8,772 nt of DNA, from assembly GCA_948857205.1 (NCBI GenBank), contig CAQPRV010000127.1:1-8772 (forward strand), given 5' to 3'. Below are positions 1-6,090 of this stretch, in pieces. The position numbers were made by a program, and so were the translations under genes. The stretch is from an uncultured Clostridia bacterium. Its GTDB lineage: Bacteria > Bacillota > Clostridia > TANB77 > CAG-508. Position 1 is the stretch's first letter. Every line of letters begins with the position of its first letter. A model generated the notes under the pieces. The model saw only the letters and a list, made by a program, of their open reading frames with translations, was not told the DNA's origin and made no database searches.

Positions 1-285
1 GAATACATCCCGGCAACAGAGTATTATAAAAAAGGATATAACCTGTACCTGCGGATGGAAAAATATATGCACAATCACTTTCTGTTCCTATATGATCTGC
101 GGGTGCCTTCAACAAACAATGAAGCAGAAAGGCTCCTTAGAAGTTATAAGAGAAAGCAGCAGCAGGCCGTGTCATTTCGAAATACAGAGAGCATCCGGTA
201 TCTCTGTGAAAGCATGAGCATGCTTATTAAGATACGGCAAGAACATGACAATGTATTTGAGAAGGTGTCTCAGATCTTTGAATAA
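1..285 (+). CDS. IS66-family transposase, C-terminal part (5' end outside window)
   Basis: The frame is open from base 1 and gives 94 residues ending at TAA 283-285. The stretch STNNEAERLLRSYKRKQQ (visible residues 37-54) matches the conserved C-terminal block of IS66 transposases, where NN-x-AER precedes an arginine/lysine-rich segment. The glutamate in this block is probably part of the DDE catalytic site (family knowledge). A full IS66 transposase has roughly 500 residues, so only about the last fifth is visible. An internal ATG at 55 is not the true start, because homologous sequence continues upstream of it. The base composition is richer in G+C than the DNA after 360, which fits an inserted element. 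Whether the full transposase is intact cannot be judged here. Confidence 0.88.
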   Translation, partial: EYIPATEYYKKGYNLYLRMEKYMHNHFLFLYDLRVPSTNNEAERLLRSYKRKQQQAVSFRNTESIRYLCESMSMLIKIRQEHDNVFEKVSQIFE

Positions 286-333
286 AGAAACCGATGGCTC
301 TGACTAAGGATAGTCTATACCATCGGTTTCTTT
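284..333 (+). terminator. Stem-loop directly after the IS66 transposase
   Basis: A perfect 14-bp inverted repeat pairs 284-297 (AAAGAAACCGATGG) with 320-333 (CCATCGGTTTCTTT) across a 22-nt loop. It begins at the transposase stop codon. The right arm ends in a short T-rich run, so it can act as a terminator. It may also block read-through into or out of the element. Confidence 0.7.
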
Positions 334-344
334 CGGTCAAGCTA

Positions 345-360
345 ATGTGTGAACAGTAAC
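345..360 (+). mobile_element. Probable right terminal inverted repeat of the IS66-family element
   Basis: The segment ending in GTGTGAACAGTAAC lies about 60 bases after the transposase stop. Read from the outside it begins GTTACTGTTCACAC, a plausible IS66-type end. Composition switches to very AT-rich DNA immediately after 360, which places the element boundary here. The left end lies outside the window, so the repeat cannot be confirmed by pairing. Confidence 0.45.
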
Positions 361-399
361 TTATTATTTTATATTATTCTGCTTTTTATATATTCAATA

Positions 400-433
400 T
401 TGACATATTTTGCAAATTATGATGGCATATAAT
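400..433 (+). promoter_or_regulatory. Candidate promoter for the small gene at 472
   Basis: TTGACA (400-405) and a consensus TATAAT (428-433) stand upstream of the gene. Their 22-bp separation is longer than the usual 16-18 bp. Either the -10 box works with a weaker -35 near 405-410, or activity is low or regulated. Confidence 0.4.
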
Positions 434-471
434 TTTAAAATTTTATATTATAAAAATAGGAGGTCTTTCAT

Positions 472-644
472 ATGACAAAACAAGATATGATTAGAATATT
501 GGTGGATAATTACCATGAAGATGAAAATGAGTTAAAAAAAAAATGAAAAAAGATGAAATACGAGAAAAATTAGATGAATATGAAGATCATAGTGATCTAT
601 TTCCTAATGATGATGAATATGATGGTTCGCACTCATGGGATTAA
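472..644 (+). pseudogene. Small acidic protein gene interrupted by a frameshift in an A10 tract
   Basis: The start is well supported: AGGAGG (458-463) lies 8 nt before ATG 472. The first frame encodes MTKQDMIRILVDNYHEDENE followed by lysines and stops at TGA 544-546, directly after ten consecutive A's (534-543). The next frame continues with 33 good codons from 543 (MKKDEIREKLDEYEDHSDLF, then an acidic tail ending HSWD) to TAA 642-644. One extra A, or a -1 slip on the tract, would give a continuous acidic protein of about 58 residues. I do not recognise the family. The gene is either broken by one lost base or expressed through slippage on the A tract; a sequencing error in the homopolymer is also possible. 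It sits alone between IS66 and the repeat cluster. Confidence 0.55.
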
Positions 645-765
645 CAGATGTAATTAAAAAGAGAGGTAGCAAGTGTAACTAAAGCAAAGCAGAGGCCAGC
701 GCAACCAAAACAAAGGGAAGGGGCGAGCGCAATAGGGTAGGGATAAGATCTTTTTGTTTATTTAT

Positions 766-785
766 ATCTGCTTTCGCAGATTTTT
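766..785 (+). terminator. Rho-independent terminator-like hairpin
   Basis: ATCTGC (766-771), loop TTTC, GCAGAT (776-781), then T's to 785: a 6-bp stem with a U-tract. It fits transcription end for the small gene at 472. The 645-765 stretch before it holds a purine/GC-rich segment with no gene I can support. Confidence 0.6.
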
Positions 786-842
786 GGTATAAACCCTCTA
801 TTTGTTTCTTTTGCTTTTTTTTCTTTTAAAAGCTTTTTATTT

Positions 843-927
843 CTTATAATACAGAGATCATATTATGAGCGTAAGTGAAATAATATGACTGTAGTATTAT
901 AAGTATTATAATACTCATAATACTCAT
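843..927. repeat. Cluster of nested dyads and 9-bp tandem repeats
   Basis: Outer arms CTTATAATAC (843-852) and GTATTATAAG (894-903) are perfectly complementary. They enclose a second pair, CATATTAT (859-866) and ATAATATG (880-887). A perfect 14-bp palindrome, AGTATTATAATACT (902-915), abuts them and runs into two tandem copies of ATAATACTC (908-916, 917-925). Overlapping symmetry at this density is typical of replication origins, partition sites or multi-operator regions. No gene overlaps it. Confidence 0.6.
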
Positions 928-976
928 CTGATTTTTGAGGAGTGAAAAACTCAATATTTATAGGTGTTTGCGAATT

Positions 977-1054
977 TTCAAATTTATGCTAGGTACTCCC
1001 CAGTTTATGTTAGGTACTCCTCACAAATTTGAAGCAATCCTTTATAAATAAAGG
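977..1054. repeat. Two 21-bp iteron-like tandem repeats framed by an inverted repeat and a further dyad
   Basis: Units 983-1003 and 1004-1024 are directly adjacent and match at 18 of 21 positions; both contain TAGGTACTCC. They are enclosed by TTCAAATTT (977-985) and its complement AAATTTGAA (1025-1033). A hairpin CCTTTA-TAAA-TAAAGG follows at 1039-1054, then very AT-rich DNA to about 1140. Length and spacing (two helical turns) resemble plasmid Rep-binding iterons, but no rep gene is present. Confidence 0.6.
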
Positions 1055-1183
1055 GAAAATGGCGATTTTAAAATGGGTAAAATTACTACTATTTTTTAAT
1101 TAAATTTTTAATATTAAAGAAAGTCAGTGTTTATATGATATGAGCTTTGGAAATATATAAGATTTGAATAATTTGTGAAAGAA

Positions 1184-1227
1184 AACTCTGAAACTATTTA
1201 TATTAGTGTTCCAGAGTTCTTTTTTTA
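1184..1227 (+). terminator. Rho-independent terminator upstream of the NACHT operon
   Basis: AACTCTG (1184-1190) pairs with CAGAGTT (1212-1218), with extra pairing of ACTA and TAGT inside the loop. A run of T's follows at 1220-1226. It isolates the defence operon promoter from upstream transcription. The DNA between 1055 and 1183 is AT-rich and holds no credible gene; a 14-codon ORF at 1059 is too short to support. Confidence 0.7.
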
Positions 1228-1246
1228 TTGTAGATATAATGTTTAT

Positions 1247-1296
1247 CTTGTAATATTTGTCGAAAAAGATTATACTTGTAATATTATTATTACAAG
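1247..1296 (+). promoter_or_regulatory. Candidate operator and RBS-overlapping hairpin
   Basis: CTTGTAATATT occurs twice, at 1247-1257 over the -35 box and at 1275-1285 over the -10/start region, 28 bp apart. The second copy forms a perfect 9-bp inverted repeat, CTTGTAATA (1275-1283) and TATTACAAG (1288-1296), with a TTAT loop. Its right arm shares bases with the ribosome binding site AAGGAGA (1294-1300). This fits a repressor site, a hairpin controlling translation, or both. Confidence 0.5.
1248..1276 (+). promoter_or_regulatory. Promoter of the NACHT-AbiH operon
   Basis: TTGTAA (1248-1253) and TATACT (1271-1276) are separated by 17 bp, a good SigA-type promoter. Transcription would start near 1283, leaving an untranslated leader of roughly 25 nt before ATG 1309. 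Confidence 0.65.
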
Positions 1297-1308
1297 GAGA
1301 AGATAGTT

Positions 1309-3801
1309 ATGGATGCTTTAACAAGTGCTATATTTGGTGGGTTTATATCAAAAGTTATTAATGATATTACAGATGTGTCTGACATAAAAAATAAGATTAT
1401 TAATGCAGTAAAAAACAAAAAGAATAAACATCAAAATTCTGAATCTCAGATTTATAATATAATTGTTGATGTGCTTAATGAGTTTACATGTGAGAAAGGT
1501 AAAAATAATCAGAACAATATATATGAAGCAGCAGAAGTTTTATTTAAAAAATTTAAAAAAGAAGGAAACAAAGCTATAAGTTTATGTTTGCAAAGTATGG
1601 GTTTAAGTGGTAATGAAAATGAAATTGAACGATTTAAAATGTTATTATGTGAAACACTTGGAAAGAATGAATATCGTGAATTGTATTGTGAAATAATATT
1701 ATTATTGTTAGCAAAGAAGACTGAATTAGATTATACTTTAATAGAAAAGCTAGATGAAATATTACAAAGATTAAAAAGATTGAATAAGGTAGAAGTTTAT
1801 AATAATAAAGAACTCAAAGAACCTGTTAAAAGTAGAACAGAAGAATATACTAAAGTTTGGGATAAGAATATGTTCCTTAACAATTTTACTGAGTGGGATG
1901 AGAAAAAGGGTGAAAATGTCAGGTTAAGTGATGTTTATATTAAAGATCATCTTCCTCATTTTTTATATAGAGATAATACTAAGGAGTTTGATAATATAGA
2001 TATATTATTATCACAACATATAATGAAAAATGATAATGATAATAAAATGCTTTTAATATTAGGACAACCTGGAATTGGTAAAAGTACATTAATTACGTGG
2101 ATATTGAATAATTTTAAAGATAGAATTGATGATATTCTGGTTTATCAATTTGCTTCTGATTTGAAAGGTGTGCCTTGGGGAGATTTTAGTAGTTGTGAAA
2201 TGTTAATGTGGAAATTAGGTTTATCTTATGTTGATTTAAAAGGAAAGATATTAATACTTGATGGTTTTGATGAAATTGATGCAAAGGGAGATAGAAAAGA
2301 TATATTAAATAAAATACATAGAGATTTAATATATAAGAAAAGTATTAAAAACTTTACTTTAATTATTATATGTAGAGAGAACTATATTGATAGTTTAAAA
2401 GATTTAAAATGTAATTATATTACGTTACTGCCTTGGGATGAAAGACAAATAGAGAGCTTTTGCAAAGTTTATTGTAAGAAGAATAAAAGTAGAATACCTG
2501 AAAATGGTGTAAGAAATATAATAAATAATAAAAATGTTCTTGGTATTCCACTTTTATTATATATGGTATTAGCATTAGAAATAAATTGTGAAAATGAAAC
2601 GTCTATTGTTAGTGTATATGATAAAATTTTTAGTTTAAATGGTGGTATTTATGATAGGTGTATAGATAATAAAAATTTTGGAGACGAGCATAGAATTAGC
2701 GAAATGAAGACACAGATACATCAGGTGTCAAGAGAAATAGCTTTTTGGATGTTTGAAAATAATTCAGAAGAGGCATATATACTACAAAATGAGTATCATA
2801 AAATCTGTGAAAAAGTCGCAAGTGAAAGTAAAGAAGAAAGGTTGGAACAGGATTTTATAATTGGTAATTTTTATAAAATAAAACATTGTGAAGGTATAGA
2901 TGCGAATGAACTATATTTTATCCATCGTTCGATATATGAATATTTTGTAGCTGAATATCTTTTTAATTCTATATGCGAAGCTATAACTATATCAGAAGAA
3001 AGATTAGCAAGTGTTTTTGGTCATTTCTTGAAAAATGGACATTTATCTAAAACTATTTGTGAATTTTTAAAGTATAAAATACAAAGTAGTGAATTAAATA
3101 ATAAAAATGGTGTTATATTTGATACTTTTAATTTAATGTTGAAAGATGGAATGACTTATTATACAGGGAGTTGTTATAAAAATGTAATAGAATGTGAGAT
3201 GAAAGTATTTATAAATATGCTTGAGATTATACATTTGTGGAATAATAAAGGTCTAAGAATTGACGAATCAATATCTACATATTTAAGTTATAATAAATAT
3301 ATGGGTTTAAATCTTGAGAATATAATAATTCAATCCAGAATATATGTAAATAGTAAAACAGATGGTCTTTGTTCAATGCCTTTTAGTAGTATATATTTAC
3401 AAGAAGCACGTATGGCTAGAATACAATTACCATATATAGAATTGCCAATGGCTAATTTAATGTTGGCAGATTTAGAAGGCGCTAATTTAGAAGGAGTAGA
3501 TTTAAAAGGAGCTAATTTATCAGTAACAAATTTGATGAGAGCGAATTTAACAAAAGCTATTTTAAAGCAAGTAGATTTAAGTGATGCAAATTTGAGTAGT
3601 GCAATCTTAAAAGAATCTATATTAATAGGAGCAGATTTAACAAATGCAGATTTAACAAGAGCGAATTTAATAAAAGCTATTTTTGATGAAAAACAAATTG
3701 AATATTTAGAGGATAAATATGATTTAAGTGAATCTTGTGTCCATTTAAAAACAGGTGAAATAATTAGTTTTAATGAATATAAAAATACAAAAGGAAAATA
3801 A
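1309..3801 (+). CDS. NACHT-domain STAND NTPase with C-terminal pentapeptide repeats
   Basis: An 830-residue protein starting at ATG 1309 after AAGGAGA. Residues 1 to about 180 are helical and charged, with no enzyme motif I recognise. The NACHT core has Walker A GQPGIGKST (252-260), Walker B LILDGFDEID (315-324) with the acidic extension typical of NACHT, and a sensor-like CRE (355-357). FIHRSIYEYF (537-546) matches the helical segment that follows NACHT domains. Residues about 705-792 are roughly 17 pentapeptide repeats of the A(N/D)L-x-x type, which fold as a right-handed beta-helix. In bacterial STAND/NLR-like defence proteins the C-terminal repeats usually sense a ligand, and NTP-driven oligomerisation activates an effector. 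No effector is recognisable here, so the downstream AbiH protein is the natural candidate. Composition is very AT-rich, consistent with transfer. NACHT assignment is firm; the defence role is inferred. Confidence 0.9.
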   Translation: MDALTSAIFGGFISKVINDITDVSDIKNKIINAVKNKKNKHQNSESQIYNIIVDVLNEFTCEKGKNNQNNIYEAAEVLFKKFKKEGNKAISLCLQSMGLSGNENEIERFKMLLCETLGKNEYRELYCEIILLLLAKKTELDYTLIEKLDEILQRLKRLNKVEVYNNKELKEPVKSRTEEYTKVWDKNMFLNNFTEWDEKKGENVRLSDVYIKDHLPHFLYRDNTKEFDNIDILLSQHIMKNDNDNKMLLILGQPGIGKSTLITWILNNFKDRIDDILVYQFASDLKGVPWGDFSSCEMLMWKLGLSYVDLKGKILILDGFDEIDAKGDRKDILNKIHRDLIYKKSIKNFTLIIICRENYIDSLKDLKCNYITLLPWDERQIESFCKVYCKKNKSRIPENGVRNIINNKNVLGIPLLLYMVLALEINCENETSIVSVYDKIFSLNGGIYDRCIDNKNFGDEHRISEMKTQIHQVSREIAFWMFENNSEEAYILQNEYHKICEKVASESKEERLEQDFIIGNFYKIKHCEGIDANELYFIHRSIYEYFVAEYLFNSICEAITISEERLASVFGHFLKNGHLSKTICEFLKYKIQSSELNNKNGVIFDTFNLMLKDGMTYYTGSCYKNVIECEMKVFINMLEIIHLWNNKGLRIDESISTYLSYNKYMGLNLENIIIQSRIYVNSKTDGLCSMPFSSIYLQEARMARIQLPYIELPMANLMLADLEGANLEGVDLKGANLSVTNLMRANLTKAILKQVDLSDANLSSAILKESILIGADLTNADLTRANLIKAIFDEKQIEYLEDKYDLSESCVHLKTGEIISFNEYKNTKGK

Positions 3802-3806
3802 ACAAT

Positions 3807-5015
3807 ATGAATATATTATTAATTGGAAATGGATTTGATTTAGCACATGGATTACCTACTACTTATATGGATTTTTTGGAGTTTTGTAAAAGAGCAAATA
3901 GAATTTTTAGCTACCCACCCAATATACAGATACAAGGATATCAACATAATACTTTAGATGATTGGAAAGCAAATGTATATATTAAAGGGATATTACATAA
4001 TGTATTCTTGAAAAGAAATCATATAGATAGTTGTTCAGATGAGATAATTAAAACATATCATACTCATCTGAAAGAATTTTATGAAATTACAAAGGATAAT
4101 TTTTGGATTAAGTATTTTTCAGATGATAAAACGCATGTAGCTGAGAACTGGATTGATTTTGAAAGTGAAATATCAAAAGTGATTAAGTCTATAACAGATA
4201 GAATGTATGGTTTAGAGACTAAATTTAGTTTATATGATAAAGTTTCAAAATGGTCAAATGATTTTTTAGGGAAGCATTTTTGTATGAATATAGGAATAAC
4301 GTATGGAGGATTAAGAGACATACTATTATTAGACTTAAATAGGCTAATTAGAGCTTTTGAGATATACTTAACTGAATTTGTAGAAAAGATAGATATAAAC
4401 AGAATGTCTCCTGATATAGAGGGGATAATGGAACAGGGTATTGATTGCGTTCTTTCCTTCAATTATACACATACGTTTTTAAAAGAATATGTAGAATCAA
4501 AAAATACTAAGGAAGAACCAAAAGTTTCATTCGATTATATTCATGGAGAAACAGGAAAAAGTGAAAATAATATGGTTTTTGGGATTGACGAGTATCTTCC
4601 AGAAGATAGAAAAGACAAGGATATTGAGTTTATAGCTTTTAAAAAATATTTTCAAAGAATACATAAAGGAACAGGTTGTAAATATAAAGAATGGTTGGAT
4701 GAGATAAATGAAGACTTTTATTTTGGTCTTATGAATGACAATGAGTATTTAAAAGAGGCACTTGCTCGCCAACGGTATCATCTTTATATTTTTGGTCATT
4801 CATTAGATGTTACAGATAAAGATATTCTGAGAGAACTGATTTTAACACGAGGTATGTTTACTACTATTTATTATAGAAATTTAGATCAGAAAGGTCAGCA
4901 GATTGCAAATCTTGTAAAAGTATTAGGTCAAGATGAACTGATTAAGAGAACTGGTGGAGGAAATACAAGAACTATTGAGTTTAAATTACAACAACCTATG
5001 GAAAATGTAAAATAA
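3807..5015 (+). CDS. abiH: AbiH-family phage abortive-infection protein
   Basis: A 402-residue protein whose N-terminus, LLIGNGFDLAHGLPTTYMDF, is diagnostic of the AbiH family (named for a lactococcal abortive-infection gene). Other conserved blocks are LSFNYTHTF (216-224), YIHGE (244-248) and FGHSLDVTDKDIL (329-341). ATG 3807 is 5 bases after the NACHT stop, and its ribosome binding site AAAGGA (3790-3795) lies inside the NACHT 3' end. The two genes are therefore almost certainly co-transcribed and translationally linked. The glycine-rich first block, the N-Y block, the HG block and the GHSLD block occur in the order of SIR2-like domains, suggesting a divergent nucleotide-binding enzyme. That relation is my inference. 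Phage-related function follows from the family; the mechanism is not shown by the sequence. No signal peptide or membrane segment is seen. Confidence 0.88.
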   Translation: MNILLIGNGFDLAHGLPTTYMDFLEFCKRANRIFSYPPNIQIQGYQHNTLDDWKANVYIKGILHNVFLKRNHIDSCSDEIIKTYHTHLKEFYEITKDNFWIKYFSDDKTHVAENWIDFESEISKVIKSITDRMYGLETKFSLYDKVSKWSNDFLGKHFCMNIGITYGGLRDILLLDLNRLIRAFEIYLTEFVEKIDINRMSPDIEGIMEQGIDCVLSFNYTHTFLKEYVESKNTKEEPKVSFDYIHGETGKSENNMVFGIDEYLPEDRKDKDIEFIAFKKYFQRIHKGTGCKYKEWLDEINEDFYFGLMNDNEYLKEALARQRYHLYIFGHSLDVTDKDILRELILTRGMFTTIYYRNLDQKGQQIANLVKVLGQDELIKRTGGGNTRTIEFKLQQPMENVK

Positions 5016-5045
5016 TAATAATATAAAATTTTATTTTAAAAAATT

Positions 5046-5096
5046 CAGGGTAGAGGCCAACCCTCAGATGCCTCTCAGACGCACCAGAATGCCCTG
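5046..5096 (+). other. GC-richer structured spacer after the NACHT-AbiH operon
   Basis: CAGGG (5046-5050) pairs with CCCTG (5092-5096), enclosing AGAGGC (5052-5057) paired with GCCTCT (5070-5075). A T-rich stretch follows, so it may end the AbiH transcript, although the T tract is weak. It could also be a small structured RNA. AGGGTAGAGG recurs at 5130-5139. No gene is visible between 5016 and 5342. Confidence 0.35.
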
Positions 5097-5267
5097 TGTT
5101 TGATTTTAATGAGGTGGGTGTATCTAGTTAGGGTAGAGGGGTAAAATGTCATAGAATGGATTGTGGAACGTTAGAAAGGCATATACAATTTGTGTAGAGT
5201 TTATATAGGTTCCTGACAATACATGGTTGGAAGGCTTTGTTTTGTTAAAGTTCTGTAATGTTTAACC

Positions 5268-5295
5268 TTGACAAGGATTTATTTTATAGTATACT
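5268..5295 (+). promoter_or_regulatory. Toxin-antitoxin promoter embedded in two small palindromes
   Basis: Consensus TTGACA (5268-5273) and TATACT (5290-5295) with a 16-bp spacer. The -35 box is the centre of CCTTGACAAGG (5266-5276) and the -10 box forms most of the palindrome AGTATACT (5288-5295). This is a strong promoter, and the palindromes are candidate autoregulatory operators. Confidence 0.65.
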
Positions 5296-5342
5296 TAAAT
5301 ATAGTTTGTTATATATTATGCAGTGAAAGGAGAGCAAGAATC

Positions 5343-5516
5343 ATGTTTAAAAATGAAGAAATGTCTGAAAGTTTAAGTATAGACGAACGATTAAAAATGA
5401 GATTGGGTGAAGATTATATAGAAGATGATGAATTATGGGAATTAGGGAAATTACTTGATATAGGGATTTATAAGGATGGAAGATTAATTGGTTTACGAGA
5501 AGGGGATGAAGATTAA
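5343..5516 (+). CDS. Small acidic antitoxin candidate, partner of the PemK/MazF-like toxin
   Basis: A 57-residue protein. ATG 5343 is chosen because AAAGGAGAG (5326-5334) lies 8 nt upstream; a longer in-frame reading from a TTG at 5268 would begin inside the -35 box. The sequence is strongly acidic: 18 Asp/Glu against 8 Lys/Arg, including YIEDDELWELGKLLD (25-39) and a GDED tail. This is the usual character of the toxin-binding part of MazE-like antitoxins. I see no obvious ribbon-helix-helix or AbrB-type DNA-binding region, so autoregulation may be unusual or may rest on the complex. The stop TAA overlaps the toxin's ribosome binding site (AGGAG 5516-5520), giving tight coupling. The family assignment rests on context more than on similarity. 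Confidence 0.7.
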   Translation: MFKNEEMSESLSIDERLKMRLGEDYIEDDELWELGKLLDIGIYKDGRLIGLREGDED

Positions 5517-5527
5517 GGAGAAATAGT

Positions 5528-5899
5528 ATGAAATTACCCTTAGAACTTTATAATAAAGGTACAATATTATGGGTTAATTTTCCATTTGAAGATTCTGATA
5601 AATTGAAAAGAAGACCTGCTGTTGTAGTTAATACAAAAGAAGATAAAATGATGGTCATGGTATTAAAGGTAACATCACATAAAATAAGAAATATTGTATA
5701 TGATTATAAAATACAAATTTTAGATAATACTGGTTTAGTTGAAGCAAGTGTGGTAAGATGTAATAAAGTCTATTTTTTGACAAATAAAGATGAGTATGAA
5801 TACTGTGGATATTTAAGTGATAAGGATTTAGAAGAAGTATTGATTAGACTTAATAAAGCTGTTAAAGAGAAAAAAATAGTATTACATAATCAAATATAA
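5528..5899 (+). CDS. Type II toxin of the PemK/MazF family (predicted mRNA endoribonuclease)
   Basis: A 123-residue protein. The N-terminus KGTILWVNFPFEDSDKLKRR (10-29), followed by PAVVV (30-34), is the signature strand and loop of the PemK/MazF fold: K/R-G-x-I-x-W-V/D-F, then K-R-P-x-V-V. The conserved arginine in this block takes part in RNA cleavage in characterised members. TS at 49-50 fits the second conserved strand. Length matches the family (about 110-125). Such toxins cut single-stranded mRNA at short sequences and stop growth when the antitoxin is lost. The gene follows the acidic antitoxin by 11 bases, with AGGAG at 5516-5520, and is followed by a strong terminator, so the pair forms its own operon. 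A role in plasmid or element maintenance, or phage-triggered arrest, is inferred from the neighbouring defence genes. Confidence 0.85.
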   Translation: MKLPLELYNKGTILWVNFPFEDSDKLKRRPAVVVNTKEDKMMVMVLKVTSHKIRNIVYDYKIQILDNTGLVEASVVRCNKVYFLTNKDEYEYCGYLSDKDLEEVLIRLNKAVKEKKIVLHNQI

Positions 5900-5920
5900 T
5901 TATTATAAAGTATTATAAAG

Positions 5921-5967
5921 AGCTGTTAATCAGGCTTGTTTATTGGTCTGGTTGATGGCTTTTTTTG
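5921..5967 (+). terminator. Strong Rho-independent terminator of the toxin-antitoxin operon
   Basis: AGCTGTTAATCAG (5921-5933) pairs along all 13 positions, allowing G-U pairs, with CTGGTTGATGGCT (5948-5960). A run of T's follows to 5966. Confidence 0.85.
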
Positions 5968-5999
5968 TTGTGAAAAAATTTAAAAATTTTTGGGATAAG

Positions 6000-6036
6000 T
6001 TCTAGGAAATCGAAGGGTGAAATCCATAGAGAAGTA
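6000..6036 (+). repeat. 37-nt leader repeat, copy 1
   Basis: Matches the segment at 6541-6577 at 33 of 37 positions, including a shared GAAGGGTGA and ATCCATAGAGA. It lies 54 nt upstream of the small membrane protein gene at 6091. Function unknown: it may be a conserved untranslated leader element or a duplicated protein-binding site. Confidence 0.7.
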
Positions 6037-6090
6037 TAAGGAAGCAAAAGAAGAATAATTTAGATAAATTTGAGATGGAGGATTACGATT

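Noticed and set aside
645..765. Purine/GC-rich stretch with a short frame reading VTKAKQRPAQPKQREGASAI
   Set aside because: It is closed by a stop just upstream, has no start codon or ribosome binding site, and cannot be tied to the preceding small gene.
843..1054. Possible CRISPR array
   Set aside because: The repeats are 9 and 21 bp, directly adjacent without spacers, and no cas gene is present.
1059..1103. 14-codon ORF MAILKWVKLLLFFN with an AAAGGGA upstream
   Set aside because: Too short, in AT-rich DNA where such ORFs arise by chance, and a terminator separates it from the NACHT gene.
4079..4462. 127-codon open frame on the minus strand inside the AbiH gene
   Set aside because: It lies wholly within the well-supported AbiH frame, lacks a ribosome binding site and resembles no family; it is a shadow.
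5046..5140. Possible tRNA or rRNA fragment
   Set aside because: No cloverleaf with T-arm GTTCGA-type sequence or acceptor stem could be found; no other tRNA or rRNA signature was seen in the window.
5268..5342. Upstream extension of the antitoxin from a TTG codon
   Set aside because: The TTG is part of the -35 box TTGACA, and the extension would span the -10 box. ATG 5343 has a strong ribosome binding site.
6070..6090. Upstream TTG start for the small membrane protein
   Set aside because: It would place the strong GGAGG site inside the coding sequence; ATG 6091 has it at the right distance and gives a proper signal-anchor N-terminus.
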